Source of the DNA: Prochlorococcus sp. AG-418-F08 | Lineage (GTDB): Bacteria; Cyanobacteriota; Cyanobacteriia; PCC-6307; Cyanobiaceae | Length of the DNA: 64,000 bases | Direction of reading: 5' to 3' | Assembly: GCA_003214295.1 (NCBI GenBank) | Contig: QCLV01000001.1 | Location: 62,001-126,000 of the forward strand | In this document: positions 1 through 10,256 of the stretch, one piece after another | How the letters are laid out: each line of letters opens with the position of its first letter | Position numbering within the stretch: position 1 is the first letter of the stretch | The notes under the pieces: generated by a model | Told to the model about the DNA's origin: nothing | Database searches by the model: none | What the model saw: only the letters and a program-made list of their open reading frames with translations | Made by a program: the position numbers and the translations under genes

Positions 1-2
1 AG

Positions 3-251
3 AACAATACAAGAATAACTATTCAAATTTGTTATTTTTTAACATCTTGTTTTCTCGCATTATGCGGATTTATTAATCAAATGGATTTTGTTTTTTGGCC
101 AATTTGGCTTACATCGTCAATCTTTATGCAGAGAGATATACTAAAAGTATTTCCTGAGGAAAAGCAGTCAATAAAAAATATTGGGAATCACTTCAAAAAT
201 CAATCAATTTATGGAGGGGTCATTTTACTTGGAATTATTATTGCCTCATAA
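3..251 (+). CDS. 4-hydroxybenzoate polyprenyltransferase (UbiA family), C-terminal fragment cut by window start
   Basis: Open frame from the window edge to TAA at 249-251: ...CGFINQMDFVFWPIWLTSSIFMQRDILKVFPEEKQSIKNIGNHFKNQSIYGGVILLGIIIAS*; UbiA-like C-terminal HF..Q..YGG..LLG pattern. Not in the ORF track because it lacks a start. Confidence 0.65.
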   Translation, partial: NNTRITIQICYFLTSCFLALCGFINQMDFVFWPIWLTSSIFMQRDILKVFPEEKQSIKNIGNHFKNQSIYGGVILLGIIIAS

Positions 252-260
252 ATTCTAAAT

Positions 261-1130
261 ATGGTTTTGAGATTAAAAAAAGGGGATTTAATAGATATTT
301 TAGCTCCAGGCTCCTTTATTGAAGAAGACGAAAATTTCAAAAAAGGCATAGAAATCTTAAAAAATTGGGGTTTGGAAATTAATGAAAATCATTCTCTATC
401 AAAAAAATTTGGTTATTTTGCAGGTGATGATCTAACTAGATTCGAAGAACTTGAAAAAGCACAAAATAGTAAACTAATCATTTTTGCAAAAGGAGGCTGG
501 GGTTCAGCAAGACTTTTAGAAAAAGAACCTTCTTGGCAGAATGGTTTAATGCTTGGATTCTCAGATACATGTTCTTTATTACTATCTAAATATTCTCAAG
601 GATTTATAGGTTCTATTCATGGCCCAATGGTTACTGGCCTTTTCAAAGAGCCAGAGTGGAGTCTTGAGAGATTAAGAAATTTACTTTTTGAGGGATATGT
701 TGAGGACATAAGAGGAATTCCTTTAAAAGCTGGAAAAGCTAAAGGAGAAATTATCGTTTCTAACTTAACTATTGCTACTTTTTTAATTGGGACTCATCAC
801 TTTCCAGATTGCAAAGGAAAAATAATAATTTTTGAGGATATTAATGAAGATATTTATAAAATTGATCGCATGTTGACTTACCTCAGAATGACTAAAACAC
901 TTTCTGAAATTGCTGGTATTGGATTCGGAAGTTTTTCTAATGATACCTGCGATCTAAAATGGAAAGACTTACTAAAAAACTGCATTATTGAAAGACTCCA
1001 AGAATTTAATTTTCCTATTCTTTTTGACCTCCCAATAGGCCATATATCGGGGAATGCTTGCATTCCTTTAGGATACGAATGCACCTTAAATGGTGATGAT
1101 GGCGTTCTTAGTATAGACACACATTTTTAA
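261..1130 (+). CDS. LD-carboxypeptidase (peptidase S66, muramoyltetrapeptide carboxypeptidase)
   Basis: ORF 289 aa; GDLIDILAPGS N-terminus, FAKGGWGSARLL and GFSDTC motifs typical of S66. Confidence 0.85.
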   Translation: MVLRLKKGDLIDILAPGSFIEEDENFKKGIEILKNWGLEINENHSLSKKFGYFAGDDLTRFEELEKAQNSKLIIFAKGGWGSARLLEKEPSWQNGLMLGFSDTCSLLLSKYSQGFIGSIHGPMVTGLFKEPEWSLERLRNLLFEGYVEDIRGIPLKAGKAKGEIIVSNLTIATFLIGTHHFPDCKGKIIIFEDINEDIYKIDRMLTYLRMTKTLSEIAGIGFGSFSNDTCDLKWKDLLKNCIIERLQEFNFPILFDLPIGHISGNACIPLGYECTLNGDDGVLSIDTHF

Positions 1131-1801
1131 CTAGAGTTCTTCACAAAAAGTTTTGCTAGTTTCAAATCTATAGGGGATGTAATTTTTATATTTGAATAAG
1201 TTCCTTCAATAATCTTCACTTTCCAATTAAGCATTTCGAATAATGAGGCATCATCTGTAACTTTCCAGTTTTTATCAATTGCCATCTTATGAGCTTTTTT
1301 TAATCTATCTACTAAAAAGCCCTGAGGAGTTTGCGCTGCCCATAAATAATTTCTATCTGGTGTTTCTTTAATAAAACCTTCATTATCAACAATCTTTATA
1401 GTGTCAGTTACCTTGGTAGCTAAAATTACAGCTTCATTTTCATCTAATTGCTTGGCACAAAGGTCTATCAATTCAGGATTAATTAGACATCTAGCACCAT
1501 CATGTATTAAAACTTTTTCAGCATCTTTTGGTAACGCTTTTAAACCATTAAAAACTGACTGTTGTCTGGTGTCACCACCATTAATCCAATTAACTTTATG
1601 GGCAAAGTCCTTTGCTGAATTTAATAATAAATTTTTATCTTTCGGTTGCCCAATTACTCCAACCCAATTAGTTGAGCTTGCAGAAAATACAGATTTAAGT
1701 GTCCAATAAATCAAAGACTCTCCCTCTAAATCAATAAGTAATTTATTTTTTCCAGCTTTCATTCTGCTACCGCTCCCTGCAGCTGGTATTAAAAAGTGCA
1801 C
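1127..1801 (-). CDS. ispD: 2-C-methyl-D-erythritol 4-phosphate cytidylyltransferase
   Basis: ORF 224 aa; LIPAAGSGSRMKAGKNK and VLIHDGARCL, TPDRNYLWAAQTPQGF motifs. Confidence 0.92.
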   Translation of the reverse strand: MHFLIPAAGSGSRMKAGKNKLLIDLEGESLIYWTLKSVFSASSTNWVGVIGQPKDKNLLLNSAKDFAHKVNWINGGDTRQQSVFNGLKALPKDAEKVLIHDGARCLINPELIDLCAKQLDENEAVILATKVTDTIKIVDNEGFIKETPDRNYLWAAQTPQGFLVDRLKKAHKMAIDKNWKVTDDASLFEMLNWKVKIIEGTYSNIKITSPIDLKLAKLFVKNSS

Positions 1802-1893
1802 AATAGAAGGTTTTAATATTTTCTAGACAATTATAAATAAAAGCAATATCTTTACACAAATAGTACTACGATTGAAAATTATAAAATTTCATA

Positions 1894-2643
1894 ATGTCCA
1901 ATAAAGATTCATTATCAGGCAAAGTTGCTTTAATCACTGGGGCTAGCAGAGGAATTGGTAAAGAAATTGCTTTAGAACTAAGCCGATTAGGAGCAGAAGT
2001 TTTTATTAATTACTCTTCTTCTGATGAAAAAGCTGAAGAGGTTGTAAATTTAATAAAAAATTCGGGAGGTAAAGCTCATAAATTAAAATTTGATGTTTCA
2101 AAAGAGGATTCTGTCGGTTCAGCTTTTGAAGAAATAATCAAAATTAATGGCACCATTGATATCCTCATTAACAATGCTGGAATTACTAGAGATGGACTAT
2201 TGATGAGAATGAAATCGGAACAATGGGATGATGTACTAAATACAAACTTAAAAGGTGTTTTTCTTTGTACAAAATATGCTTCAAAATTTATGATGAAAAA
2301 AAGAAGTGGTAGCATCGTAAATATTTCATCTGTTGTTGGGATAATTGGTAATCCTGGTCAAGCAAATTATTCTGCAGCCAAAGCTGGGGTTATTGGATTT
2401 ACCAAAACTTGCGCTAAAGAATTTGCCTCAAGAGGTATAAACGTTAATGCAATAGCTCCAGGTTTTATAGAAACAGAGATGACTGAAAAACTTAATACGG
2501 AAGAGATTCTAAAAGTTATTCCTTTAGGGAAATTAGGAAGTTGTACTCAAATTGCAAACTTAGTGTCATTCTTAGTTTCAAGTGATGCAGGAAGTTACAT
2601 TACAGGGCAGACAATCAGTATAGACGGGGGTATGAGTATTTAG
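1894..2643 (+). CDS. fabG: 3-oxoacyl-[acyl-carrier-protein] reductase
   Basis: ORF 249 aa; SDR motifs TGASRGIG, NNAGITRDGLLMRM, YSAAKAG. Confidence 0.93.
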   Translation: MSNKDSLSGKVALITGASRGIGKEIALELSRLGAEVFINYSSSDEKAEEVVNLIKNSGGKAHKLKFDVSKEDSVGSAFEEIIKINGTIDILINNAGITRDGLLMRMKSEQWDDVLNTNLKGVFLCTKYASKFMMKKRSGSIVNISSVVGIIGNPGQANYSAAKAGVIGFTKTCAKEFASRGINVNAIAPGFIETEMTEKLNTEEILKVIPLGKLGSCTQIANLVSFLVSSDAGSYITGQTISIDGGMSI

Positions 2644-2823
2644 TTATGTACTTTCATAAGGCTGGCCTAATTCATCTCTCAACCTTCTAATTTTTTGTAA
2701 AAGTTTTAGTCTTCGACTTCTAGCAGTTAATGTTAAGAAAAATCTTAAAGGGAAGTATATCAGTGTCATAACAATCGCGAGAATTGCTGTAAGAGTAAAA
2801 ATAAGATTATTTGTTTCTTCCAT
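2644..2823 (-). CDS. small putative single-pass membrane protein (59 aa)
   Basis: Manual translation: MEETNNLIFTLTAILAIVMTLIYFPLRFFLTLTARSRRLKLLQKIRRLRDELGQPYEST*; fills the fabG-groEL gap; below the ORF-track cutoff. Confidence 0.6.
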   Translation of the reverse strand: MEETNNLIFTLTAILAIVMTLIYFPLRFFLTLTARSRRLKLLQKIRRLRDELGQPYEST

Positions 2824-2954
2824 AACCTAAAGATACTCTTATTTGAGTTAATTTGTATGTCTAATTAAAAGAAATTCGGCTTTCCCCACTTAATTAAATA
2901 TCCCTTAAAAATGATTCTATGGGAGATTAGAATAAGACTAAAGATCGAGTAAAC

Positions 2955-4892
2955 ATGGCTAAACAGTTAAGTTTTTCTAATGAATCAAGAGAAGCGTTAG
3001 AAAAAGGTGTAAATTTCGTAGCTAATGCGGTAAAGGTTACTATTGGGCCAAAAGCGAAAAACGTAGTAATAGAGAGGAAATTTGGTTCGCCAGACATAGT
3101 TAGAGATGGATCCACAGTTGCTAAAGAGATTGAGATTGAGAACCCTATTTCTAATTTGGGTGCGAAATTAATAGAACAAGTTGCATCCAAAACAAAAGAG
3201 AGTGCAGGAGATGGAACAACAACAGCCACCATTTTGACTCAGAAGATGGTTCAAGAGGGATTAAAAAATATTGCATCTGGTGCCAGTCCTGTGGAGTTAA
3301 AAAAAGGTATGGAGGTAGGCTTGGCTTTTGTTCTAGAAAAATTAAGTTCTAAAAGTATTTCATTAAGTGGTTCTGATATACAAAAAGTTGCATCAGTTAG
3401 TGCTGGAGGTGATGAAGAAATTGGATCTATAATTTCGAAGGCAATGGATATTGTTACTTCGGATGGTGTAATAACTGTTGAGGAATCTCAATCACTAGAT
3501 ACAGAATTAGATATAACTGAAGGAATGTCTTTTGATAGAGGCTATAGTTCTCCATATTTCGTAACGGACCAAGAAAGACAAGTTTGTGAACTTGAAAACC
3601 CTAAAATATTAATAACTGATCAAAAGATTTCAACTTTAGTTGATTTAGTTCCCATACTTGAAGAAATTCAGAAATCAGGCTCACCTTTTCTAATTCTTGC
3701 TGAAGATATTGAAGGAGAGGCTTTAACTACCTTGGTTTTGAATAAGAATAGTGGAGTGCTAAACGTAGCTTCCGTAAGAGCTCCGTTATTTGGCGAGAGA
3801 AGAAAAGCTGCTCTTGAAGATATTGCTATTCTTACTGGAGCTAAGTTAATTAGTGAAGATAAATCAATGACACTTGATAAAGTATCGATTAAAGACTTAG
3901 GCAAAGCAAAAAAAATAACTATCACGAAGGACAAAACTACAATTGTTGCCTTCGAAGACACTAAAGATTTGGTTAAAGCGCGAGTAGAAAAATTAAAGAG
4001 AGAAGTTGAAATAACAGACTCAGAGTATGATCAGGACAAAATCAATGAAAGAATTGCAAAACTAGCTGGAGGAGTAGCACTTATCAAAGTTGGAGCTGCA
4101 ACAGAAACAGAGATGAAGTACAAAAAATTAAGAATCGAAGATTCCCTTAATGCTACGAAAGCTGCTATTGAAGAGGGTGTAGTTTCTGGTGGAGGACAAA
4201 CTTTAATTGAAATATCAGATGAACTTTTAAATTTAAGTCAAAAATCTTCCGATGATTTAAGAACAGGGATAAATATAGTAAAAGAAGCCCTTTTGGAACC
4301 TACTAAACAAATTGCAAAAAATGCTGGTTTTAATGGTGATGTAGTTGTCGCTGAAATTAAAAGACTTAACAAAGGCTTCAATGCTAATTCAGGGAAATAT
4401 GAGGATTTAAAAGATTCAGGAATATTAGATCCAACTAAAGTAATAAGATTAGCTCTTCAAGATTCAGTATCTATTGCAGCTATGCTCCTCACAACAGAAG
4501 ATGCGATGGCCGACATTCCAGAGCCTGAGGCCCCAGCTCCTGGAGGACCAGGTGGAGACCCCATGGGAGGCATGGGTGGTATGGGTATGCCAGGTATGGG
4601 CTGCATGGGTATGCCAGGTATGGGCGGCATGGGTATGCCAGGTATGGGCGGCATGGGTATGCCAGGTATGGGCGGCATGGGTATGCCAGGTATGGGCGGC
4701 ATGGGTATGCCAGGTATGGGCGGCATGGGTATGCCAGGTATGGGCGGCATGGGTATGCCAGGTATGGGCGGCATGGGTATGCCAGGTATGGTCGGCTGTG
4801 GTATGCCAGGTATGGGCGGCATGGGTATGCCAGGTATGGGCGGCATGGGTATGCCAGGTATGGGCGGCATGGGTATGCCAGGCATGATGTAA
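2955..4892 (+). CDS. groEL: 60 kDa chaperonin GroEL (stand-alone, no adjacent groES) with long GMP-rich C-terminal repeat tail
   Basis: ORF 645 aa; [69 protein letters not shown]; repetitive GMGMPGMG tail. Confidence 0.97.
   Translation: MAKQLSFSNESREALEKGVNFVANAVKVTIGPKAKNVVIERKFGSPDIVRDGSTVAKEIEIENPISNLGAKLIEQVASKTKESAGDGTTTATILTQKMVQEGLKNIASGASPVELKKGMEVGLAFVLEKLSSKSISLSGSDIQKVASVSAGGDEEIGSIISKAMDIVTSDGVITVEESQSLDTELDITEGMSFDRGYSSPYFVTDQERQVCELENPKILITDQKISTLVDLVPILEEIQKSGSPFLILAEDIEGEALTTLVLNKNSGVLNVASVRAPLFGERRKAALEDIAILTGAKLISEDKSMTLDKVSIKDLGKAKKITITKDKTTIVAFEDTKDLVKARVEKLKREVEITDSEYDQDKINERIAKLAGGVALIKVGAATETEMKYKKLRIEDSLNATKAAIEEGVVSGGGQTLIEISDELLNLSQKSSDDLRTGINIVKEALLEPTKQIAKNAGFNGDVVVAEIKRLNKGFNANSGKYEDLKDSGILDPTKVIRLALQDSVSIAAMLLTTEDAMADIPEPEAPAPGGPGGDPMGGMGGMGMPGMGCMGMPGMGGMGMPGMGGMGMPGMGGMGMPGMGGMGMPGMGGMGMPGMGGMGMPGMGGMGMPGMVGCGMPGMGGMGMPGMGGMGMPGMGGMGMPGMM
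4581..4889 (+). repeat. 24-bp tandem repeat, about 13 units (unit approx. ATGGGTATGCCAGGTATGGGCGGC), in frame in groEL
   Basis: Unit core atgggtatgccaggt recurs at 4581, 4605, 4629, 4653, 4677, 4701, 4725, 4749, 4773, (4797 degenerate), 4821, 4845, 4869, exactly 24 bp apart. Confidence 0.97.
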
Positions 4893-4910
4893 AAAGCTAA
4901 CTAGCTTTTT
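4891..4910. terminator. bidirectional intrinsic terminator-like hairpin between convergent groEL and the 4897-5328 gene
   Basis: AAAAAGCTA-AC-TAGCTTTTT perfect 9-bp inverted repeat with flanking T/A tracts, overlapping both stop codons. Confidence 0.75.
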
Positions 4911-5328
4911 TATCTTTATTAATCCATTTTCTTAAATTTTTAATATTAGGTAGTGGTAATTTTGGATTTTTAATATATTGATTCATTTGATTAGAATCTT
5001 GTTTAATATTGACTACTTGATTGTTGTTAGAAATTTTTAAGTAATTTGATTCACTATTTGTTTCTTCTGAATTTTCTATAGTTTTTAAAGCTTCAAGCAT
5101 AATTTGTTCTTGATTTTCTTCTTCATGATTTTCATCAATTAAAGTTATTTGTTCTTGATTTTCTTCTTCATGATTTTCCCTTTGTGCTGGGCTATGGATT
5201 AATAAATCATTTAAAGAATCGATACCAAATCTATGAACCCACTTAAGAACAATATTTTCTTTAAGCAAAATATTATTTTCTGAAGAGGCTTTTTTAAAAA
5301 CTTCTATTAGATGATTTTTTAGGAGCAT
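4897..5328 (-). CDS. hypothetical protein with acidic low-complexity repeat linker
   Basis: ORF 143 aa, 7 bp downstream of the ABC permease gene on the same strand; contains NHEEENQEQI twice; C-terminal LPLPNIKNLRKWI. Confidence 0.75.
   Translation of the reverse strand: MLLKNHLIEVFKKASSENNILLKENIVLKWVHRFGIDSLNDLLIHSPAQRENHEEENQEQITLIDENHEEENQEQIMLEALKTIENSEETNSESNYLKISNNNQVVNIKQDSNQMNQYIKNPKLPLPNIKNLRKWINKDKKAS
5102..5178. repeat. 32-bp perfect direct repeat (5102-5133 and 5147-5178), 45-bp spacing
   Basis: atttgttcttgattttcttcttcatgattttc occurs twice; encodes the duplicated NHEEENQEQI segment on the minus strand. Confidence 0.95.
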
Positions 5329-5335
5329 AAATTTA

Positions 5336-6160
5336 TTAATTTAGCTTTCTATTTAACAGAGGCCTTATGATAATCAAGGAAAAAACTGTTAAAGAGAATA
5401 AAATTGATATACAACTCTTACAAGTTAAATCACCATATGGGGCATGTAAAGCCACTAATTCTAAATTCATAGTTTGTGTATAAGCAGTTCTAATAGGTTC
5501 AATCGCAAAAGTTAATGGATTTAATGAAGCTAACCACCCAAGCCAATTTGGCATGAAAGAGATTGGAGCTAAAGCGGTGCTTGCAAAAAGAAGAGGTAAA
5601 TTTATCACAAATATGAGAGCGATTAATTCAATATGTCCGGGCAAAACAAACGCTAAACATAAACTTATTGATGTCACAAAAAGAACTAATAGAATTAGTG
5701 TTGTAAACACAATTCCTAAACCATATAAGTTGGGCCATCCATATCCCAAAGTGTATGAAACAACCATTATTACAATACTCTGAACAAAGCTCAGGATTGT
5801 TATGTAAAAAAAAGAAGATAAAACTATGGATAATCTACTGGTTAAAGGAGCCACAAGTAATCTATTAAGGAATCCAAACTCTCTATCAAACATTAAAGGA
5901 AGACCAGAATTTAGGGCTCCGCTAAAAGCAGTAAAAACAATAAGCCCTGCTCCTAAAAAATTCCCATAAGAATCAACTCCTGGTAAAAAACCTTCAGGAG
6001 CTTTGGAGAATAATGCCCCAAATAAAAAAAGCCAAATTATAGGTTGTAAGATTCCAGCTAAAAGAGTTGATGGTCTTCTTTTTAATTGAATAAATAATCT
6101 CTTTGTTAAGGCAAATGTTTCTTGATATAAAAAAAATAAATTATATTTTTGTAATTCCAT
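5336..6160 (-). CDS. ABC-2 type transporter permease
   Basis: ORF 274 aa; multi-TM; LAGILQPIIWLFLFGALF, FDREFGFLNRLLVAPLTSR, LNPLTFAIEPIR. Confidence 0.88.
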   Translation of the reverse strand: MELQKYNLFFLYQETFALTKRLFIQLKRRPSTLLAGILQPIIWLFLFGALFSKAPEGFLPGVDSYGNFLGAGLIVFTAFSGALNSGLPLMFDREFGFLNRLLVAPLTSRLSIVLSSFFYITILSFVQSIVIMVVSYTLGYGWPNLYGLGIVFTTLILLVLFVTSISLCLAFVLPGHIELIALIFVINLPLLFASTALAPISFMPNWLGWLASLNPLTFAIEPIRTAYTQTMNLELVALHAPYGDLTCKSCISILFSLTVFSLIIIRPLLNRKLN

Positions 6161-6208
6161 AATTAGCAGTAATTAGTTTTTATTATAGTTAGTCAACCAA
6201 AATTTTTT

Positions 6209-7228
6209 TTATCGCATTGATTGCTTTGATTCTTTTTTAAGGTCTCTTTTCCCTGCCATAGAAATTTCGGCATCCAATAATGTTTTCCCCGTTGCCTGAA
6301 GATATACATCATCTAAGCTGGGCTGACTTTGGGTAAGAGAAAAAATTTCAAACTTTGAGAAGGCCAATTCCACTTTGAGCTTCGTAAGTAAATCTTTTTC
6401 CTTATCTGCTACAAAATTTATCGAGAAACCTTGAGCTTCATTTATGATAATCTGACTAATTCCATCTATTGAAGATAAAATTTGACATATATTTTTTGCT
6501 TCTTCCTGATTACTAAATTCTCTTACTTTCAAAGTTACTCTATCTCCTCCTAATTTATTTTTCAGTTCTGTAGGAGCCCCTTGTGCTATAACTCTTCCAT
6601 CATCAATTATCACTAATTTATCTGCCAATTTATCTATTTCATCAAGATAGTGACTGCTCAAAATAATAGTCATTCCACTATTTCTCAAATCTTTCAAAAG
6701 TTGCCATATGATATTTCTACTTTCAATATCTAAACCAACTGTAGGTTCATCCAATATTAATACTTGGGGTAAATGTAATAATCCAGCTGCAAGATCTATT
6801 CTTCTTTTCATTCCCCCTGAATAAGTTCCGCACTTACGATCAATCCAATCATTCATTTCTAATTGATCTATTAATTTATTTATTCTTTCAAATTTTTTGT
6901 TTTTGTTGATGTGATATAAATCTGCTTGAAAATCCAAAAGCTCTCTTCCAGTTAATATTTTATCAAGTGCAATGTCCTGGGCAACATAACCAATTAATTC
7001 TCTAATTTTCCTTGAATTTTTTATTAGATTAATATTATTTATTAAAACTTCTCCACTATCAGGCTCTATTAAAGTAGCGAGTATTTTTATAAGTGTTGAT
7101 TTACCAGCACCATTTGGACCTAGTATGCCGAATAATGTTCCAGCTTCAATTTCCATTGATAAATTTTTTAAAGCCTTGATTTCTGAATAAGATTTTGAGA
7201 GTCCTTTAACTTTTATATAATTCATCAA
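6209..7228 (-). CDS. ABC transporter ATP-binding protein (DrrA/ABC-2 type)
   Basis: ORF 339 aa; Walker A GPNGAGKST, signature YSGGMKRR, Walker B VLILDEPTVGLD. Confidence 0.93.
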   Translation of the reverse strand: MMNYIKVKGLSKSYSEIKALKNLSMEIEAGTLFGILGPNGAGKSTLIKILATLIEPDSGEVLINNINLIKNSRKIRELIGYVAQDIALDKILTGRELLDFQADLYHINKNKKFERINKLIDQLEMNDWIDRKCGTYSGGMKRRIDLAAGLLHLPQVLILDEPTVGLDIESRNIIWQLLKDLRNSGMTIILSSHYLDEIDKLADKLVIIDDGRVIAQGAPTELKNKLGGDRVTLKVREFSNQEEAKNICQILSSIDGISQIIINEAQGFSINFVADKEKDLLTKLKVELAFSKFEIFSLTQSQPSLDDVYLQATGKTLLDAEISMAGKRDLKKESKQSMR

Positions 7229-7263
7229 ACTTACTATTTCTTATAGAACATTTTACATCTAAT

Positions 7264-8265
7264 TTAATTACTAAGCAGGGATACTATAGATAAAAATATT
7301 TGCATAGATTGCTGCTCAAATTCTACGGATAGTTGGGTTCTGGAAATTAATAACAAAAGACAAATACCAAACATATAAAGAATAGACCACCTAAAAAGAG
7401 ACTTTGCTCTTGAAAGATCATCAGGAGATTTCTTTAATTCATTTATTAATTGCAAAAGTCTTCCATTAAATGGCAATAACATAATTCCGTATAAAAGACC
7501 CCCTTCAGGTAAAGCGAAGACTCCCATAATACTCATCAAAACTGTTGCCCATCCGTAACGAGAAATCGCTTTAGCAGTAAAAACAGATCCCTTAACAGAA
7601 GGAAGCATAGGAATACCAACAGATGCGTAATCGTCCTTCAATAAAATTGCAAGTGCCCAAAAATGAGCTGGAGTCCATAACATTACTAAACCAAACAACC
7701 ACCAACCACTTAGGCCTACATGCCCTGTGGCAGCAGATGCACCAACTAAAGGTGGTATCGCGCCAGCAACTCCTCCGAAAACAATATTTTTGGTTGTACG
7801 AGGTTTCAAAATAACTGTATATAAAATTACATAGCTAAATAAACCTAGAAGAGTTAATCCCGCAGCCAAATAATTTACACCACTTACTAAAAGCATCGAA
7901 GCTGCCAAAGTACATGATACGGCAGCTAAAAATACAGTCTCAGATGACAATTTTCCTGCTGGCAAGGCTCTTTTGCTAGTTCTTGTCATCCTTTTATCTA
8001 ATTCCATTTCCCACAAGCAATTAAGAGCTCCTGCTGCTGCTGCTGCCAAAGCGCCGCCTCCTAAAGTGCAGATAAGCTTCGGTGAAGACAAAGGCCATTC
8101 CTCTGTTAAAGCCATTCCTCCTAAAGTTGTTGCCAGTAAAAGTGGGATTAATCTAGGTTTTGCCACTTCAAGCCAAGGTGGCAAAGTTAATCTTTTTCTT
8201 GAAGGTACAACCTCATCCCTAATTGAAGATTTATATTTCAAGTTTTCTAAGTTACTACTGTTCAT
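7264..8265 (-). CDS. ctaB: protoheme IX farnesyltransferase (heme O synthase)
   Basis: ORF 333 aa; UbiA-type; [43 protein letters not shown]; next to ctaA. Confidence 0.93.
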   Translation of the reverse strand: MNSSNLENLKYKSSIRDEVVPSRKRLTLPPWLEVAKPRLIPLLLATTLGGMALTEEWPLSSPKLICTLGGGALAAAAAGALNCLWEMELDKRMTRTSKRALPAGKLSSETVFLAAVSCTLAASMLLVSGVNYLAAGLTLLGLFSYVILYTVILKPRTTKNIVFGGVAGAIPPLVGASAATGHVGLSGWWLFGLVMLWTPAHFWALAILLKDDYASVGIPMLPSVKGSVFTAKAISRYGWATVLMSIMGVFALPEGGLLYGIMLLPFNGRLLQLINELKKSPDDLSRAKSLFRWSILYMFGICLLLLISRTQLSVEFEQQSMQIFLSIVSLLSN

Positions 8266-9236
8266 GAATTGACACCAACCATTTGAGAGTTTAGGGAGTG
8301 GTCTAGACCTTTTTTGGTAAAAGGATTTCTAAAAATTAATGTTGTTAATATCGCAATAAATAAAGAGGCGTTAAGTTGATGACCGATAATAAAAATAGGT
8401 TCATTTAAGTTTGTTTTAAGACTTAAAACACCCAAAGCAATTTGGGAAAACAAGAGAAAAATAAGTGTTGAGAGATATTTCCAATTTTCATTAAGTAAAT
8501 TTCTCTTATAAATTGCAGTAGCAATAATTAATAGAATTGAAAAAGAAATTGGAAAAGCAAATAATTTATGAGTATTTAGAATTAGACATTGTTTATTAAA
8601 TGATAAGCAAATATGTGCTGACCAAGTAGATGAAAGCCTTACACCAATAAAAGATTGAATCAGAGTAAGTAAAAGAGGAACAAACAATAATAATCTCCAC
8701 CAAATTAATGGCTCTTCTATGTCGTGATTTTCTAAATTTTGATTTATTGAAATTGTTGTGATGAGAAGTAGAAAAGCTATTAAAAGATGGCCAGTGACAG
8801 TATATGAATCAAGCAGGTTTATTACTGTTAAAGCTCCAAAAGATCCTTGGACAATAACGAGAAAAAGTAATAATGAATAAGTTTTAGGTAACCAATTTGG
8901 AATTTCATTTTTCCAGATTATTGAAAGGGTAAATTTAAAAAGAATTAATATTCCAACCAGAAAAGCATCTAGACGATGAAACCACTCTAGAAATACTCTT
9001 AAGTTCATATGATTAAAAGGCAAAAAAGATCCATAACACAATGGCCAGTCTGGGCAGGCAAGTCCCGCCTCCATGACTCTGGTAGCACCTCCAATTACGA
9101 TTAGTGAGATGAGTGCGAGTACACTATGACTTCCCAACCTTTTAAAAATTGTCAGATATTTTGATTTATATAATTGGTTATTAATCAAATGGATAAAACC
9201 TATTATTTTGCATAATAAATTAGATTCAAAAACCAA
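8262..9236 (-). CDS. ctaA: heme A synthase (COX15/CtaA)
   Basis: ORF 324 aa; [34 protein letters not shown]. Confidence 0.92.
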   Translation of the reverse strand: MVFESNLLCKIIGFIHLINNQLYKSKYLTIFKRLGSHSVLALISLIVIGGATRVMEAGLACPDWPLCYGSFLPFNHMNLRVFLEWFHRLDAFLVGILILFKFTLSIIWKNEIPNWLPKTYSLLLFLVIVQGSFGALTVINLLDSYTVTGHLLIAFLLLITTISINQNLENHDIEEPLIWWRLLLFVPLLLTLIQSFIGVRLSSTWSAHICLSFNKQCLILNTHKLFAFPISFSILLIIATAIYKRNLLNENWKYLSTLIFLLFSQIALGVLSLKTNLNEPIFIIGHQLNASLFIAILTTLIFRNPFTKKGLDHSLNSQMVGVNS

Positions 9237-9452
9237 ACATTAATTAAAAATTAATATCTTTAATTTAAAAAATAATTTACTAATTTAATCTTTTTTCCCT
9301 GACAATTAACTCTAAAAAGTTATTAATAATACGCCTTTTATTTCATAAATCTTAAGAAGTTGTGAATTTAAATGTTTTTCTTTTAACAAAGGATGCAGGA
9401 TTAAAAAAATTGAATATCTTGAGGATATAAATACAAATTTTTAAGGAATCAA

Positions 9453-10256
9453 TTGTTAAATAAAAACATTTATTTAATACTAATTATTTCTCTCGTTTTT
9501 GCTATATCTTTTTGGATTGGTTTTAATGTAAATTTGCTCCCAGCGGAAGCAAGTATTAATGCACCAATTTACGATGAACTTTTTAAAATTCTTTTCATTA
9601 TTGGATTAATTATTTTTATAGGAATGACAATAGCAGTTATTTATAGCTTATTTAAATTTAGGAAAAGAAATGATCAGATAGGCGATGGTATAGCTTTAGA
9701 GGGAAATTTAAGCTTAGAAATTGTGTGGACAATTATCCCTTCAATAATTGTTTTATTAATAGGTTTATATAGCTACAACATCTACGATCGAATGGGAGGG
9801 ATGAAAGAACTAAATCATAACCATGAAATGATGAGTTCTAATACTGAAAAAATATGGGCTGGAATAAGTCAAACTTCTGATAATGAAATAGCTATAAATA
9901 ATTTATCAATTGAAGTTTCGGCTATGCAATTTGCATTTCTATTCAATTATCCCAAAGGCAATTTCATATCAGGAGAACTACACGTTCCTGTTGATCAAAA
10001 AGTATCAATGAAAATGGAATCCAAAGATGTAATTCATGCTTTTTGGGTACCAGAGTTCAGAATTAAGCAGGATATTATTCCTGGACAACCAACTATCCTA
10101 AATTTCACTCCTACAAAAGTAGGAAAATATCCGATAATTTGTGCAGAATTATGTGGCCCATATCATGGAGGAATGAGAGCCTCGATAGTTGTTGAAGAAG
10201 AATCTGATTACAACGAATGGTTTAACAAAAATAAAAAACCCGAGGTAAATTTATGA
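9453..10256 (+). CDS. ctaC: cytochrome c oxidase subunit II (TTG start)
   Basis: ORF 267 aa; EIVWTIIPSIIV; CuA motif ICAELCGPYHGGM. Confidence 0.95.
   Translation: MLNKNIYLILIISLVFAISFWIGFNVNLLPAEASINAPIYDELFKILFIIGLIIFIGMTIAVIYSLFKFRKRNDQIGDGIALEGNLSLEIVWTIIPSIIVLLIGLYSYNIYDRMGGMKELNHNHEMMSSNTEKIWAGISQTSDNEIAINNLSIEVSAMQFAFLFNYPKGNFISGELHVPVDQKVSMKMESKDVIHAFWVPEFRIKQDIIPGQPTILNFTPTKVGKYPIICAELCGPYHGGMRASIVVEEESDYNEWFNKNKKPEVNL

Noticed and set aside
2841-2954. CIRCE/HrcA operator upstream of groEL
   Set aside because: No TTAGCACTC-N9-GAGTGCTAA-like inverted repeat seen in the upstream region.
4457-4887. Long overlapping ORFs in other frames and strands of the groEL repeat (142 aa minus, 137 aa plus)
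   Set aside because: A stop-free 24-bp unit keeps several frames open; the translations are artefactual repeats ([10 protein letters not shown]..., WAAWVCQV...) with no independent start context or family.
4581-4889. Tandem repeat considered as a CRISPR array
   Set aside because: Units are directly contiguous with no unique spacers, are in frame in groEL, and no cas genes are nearby.
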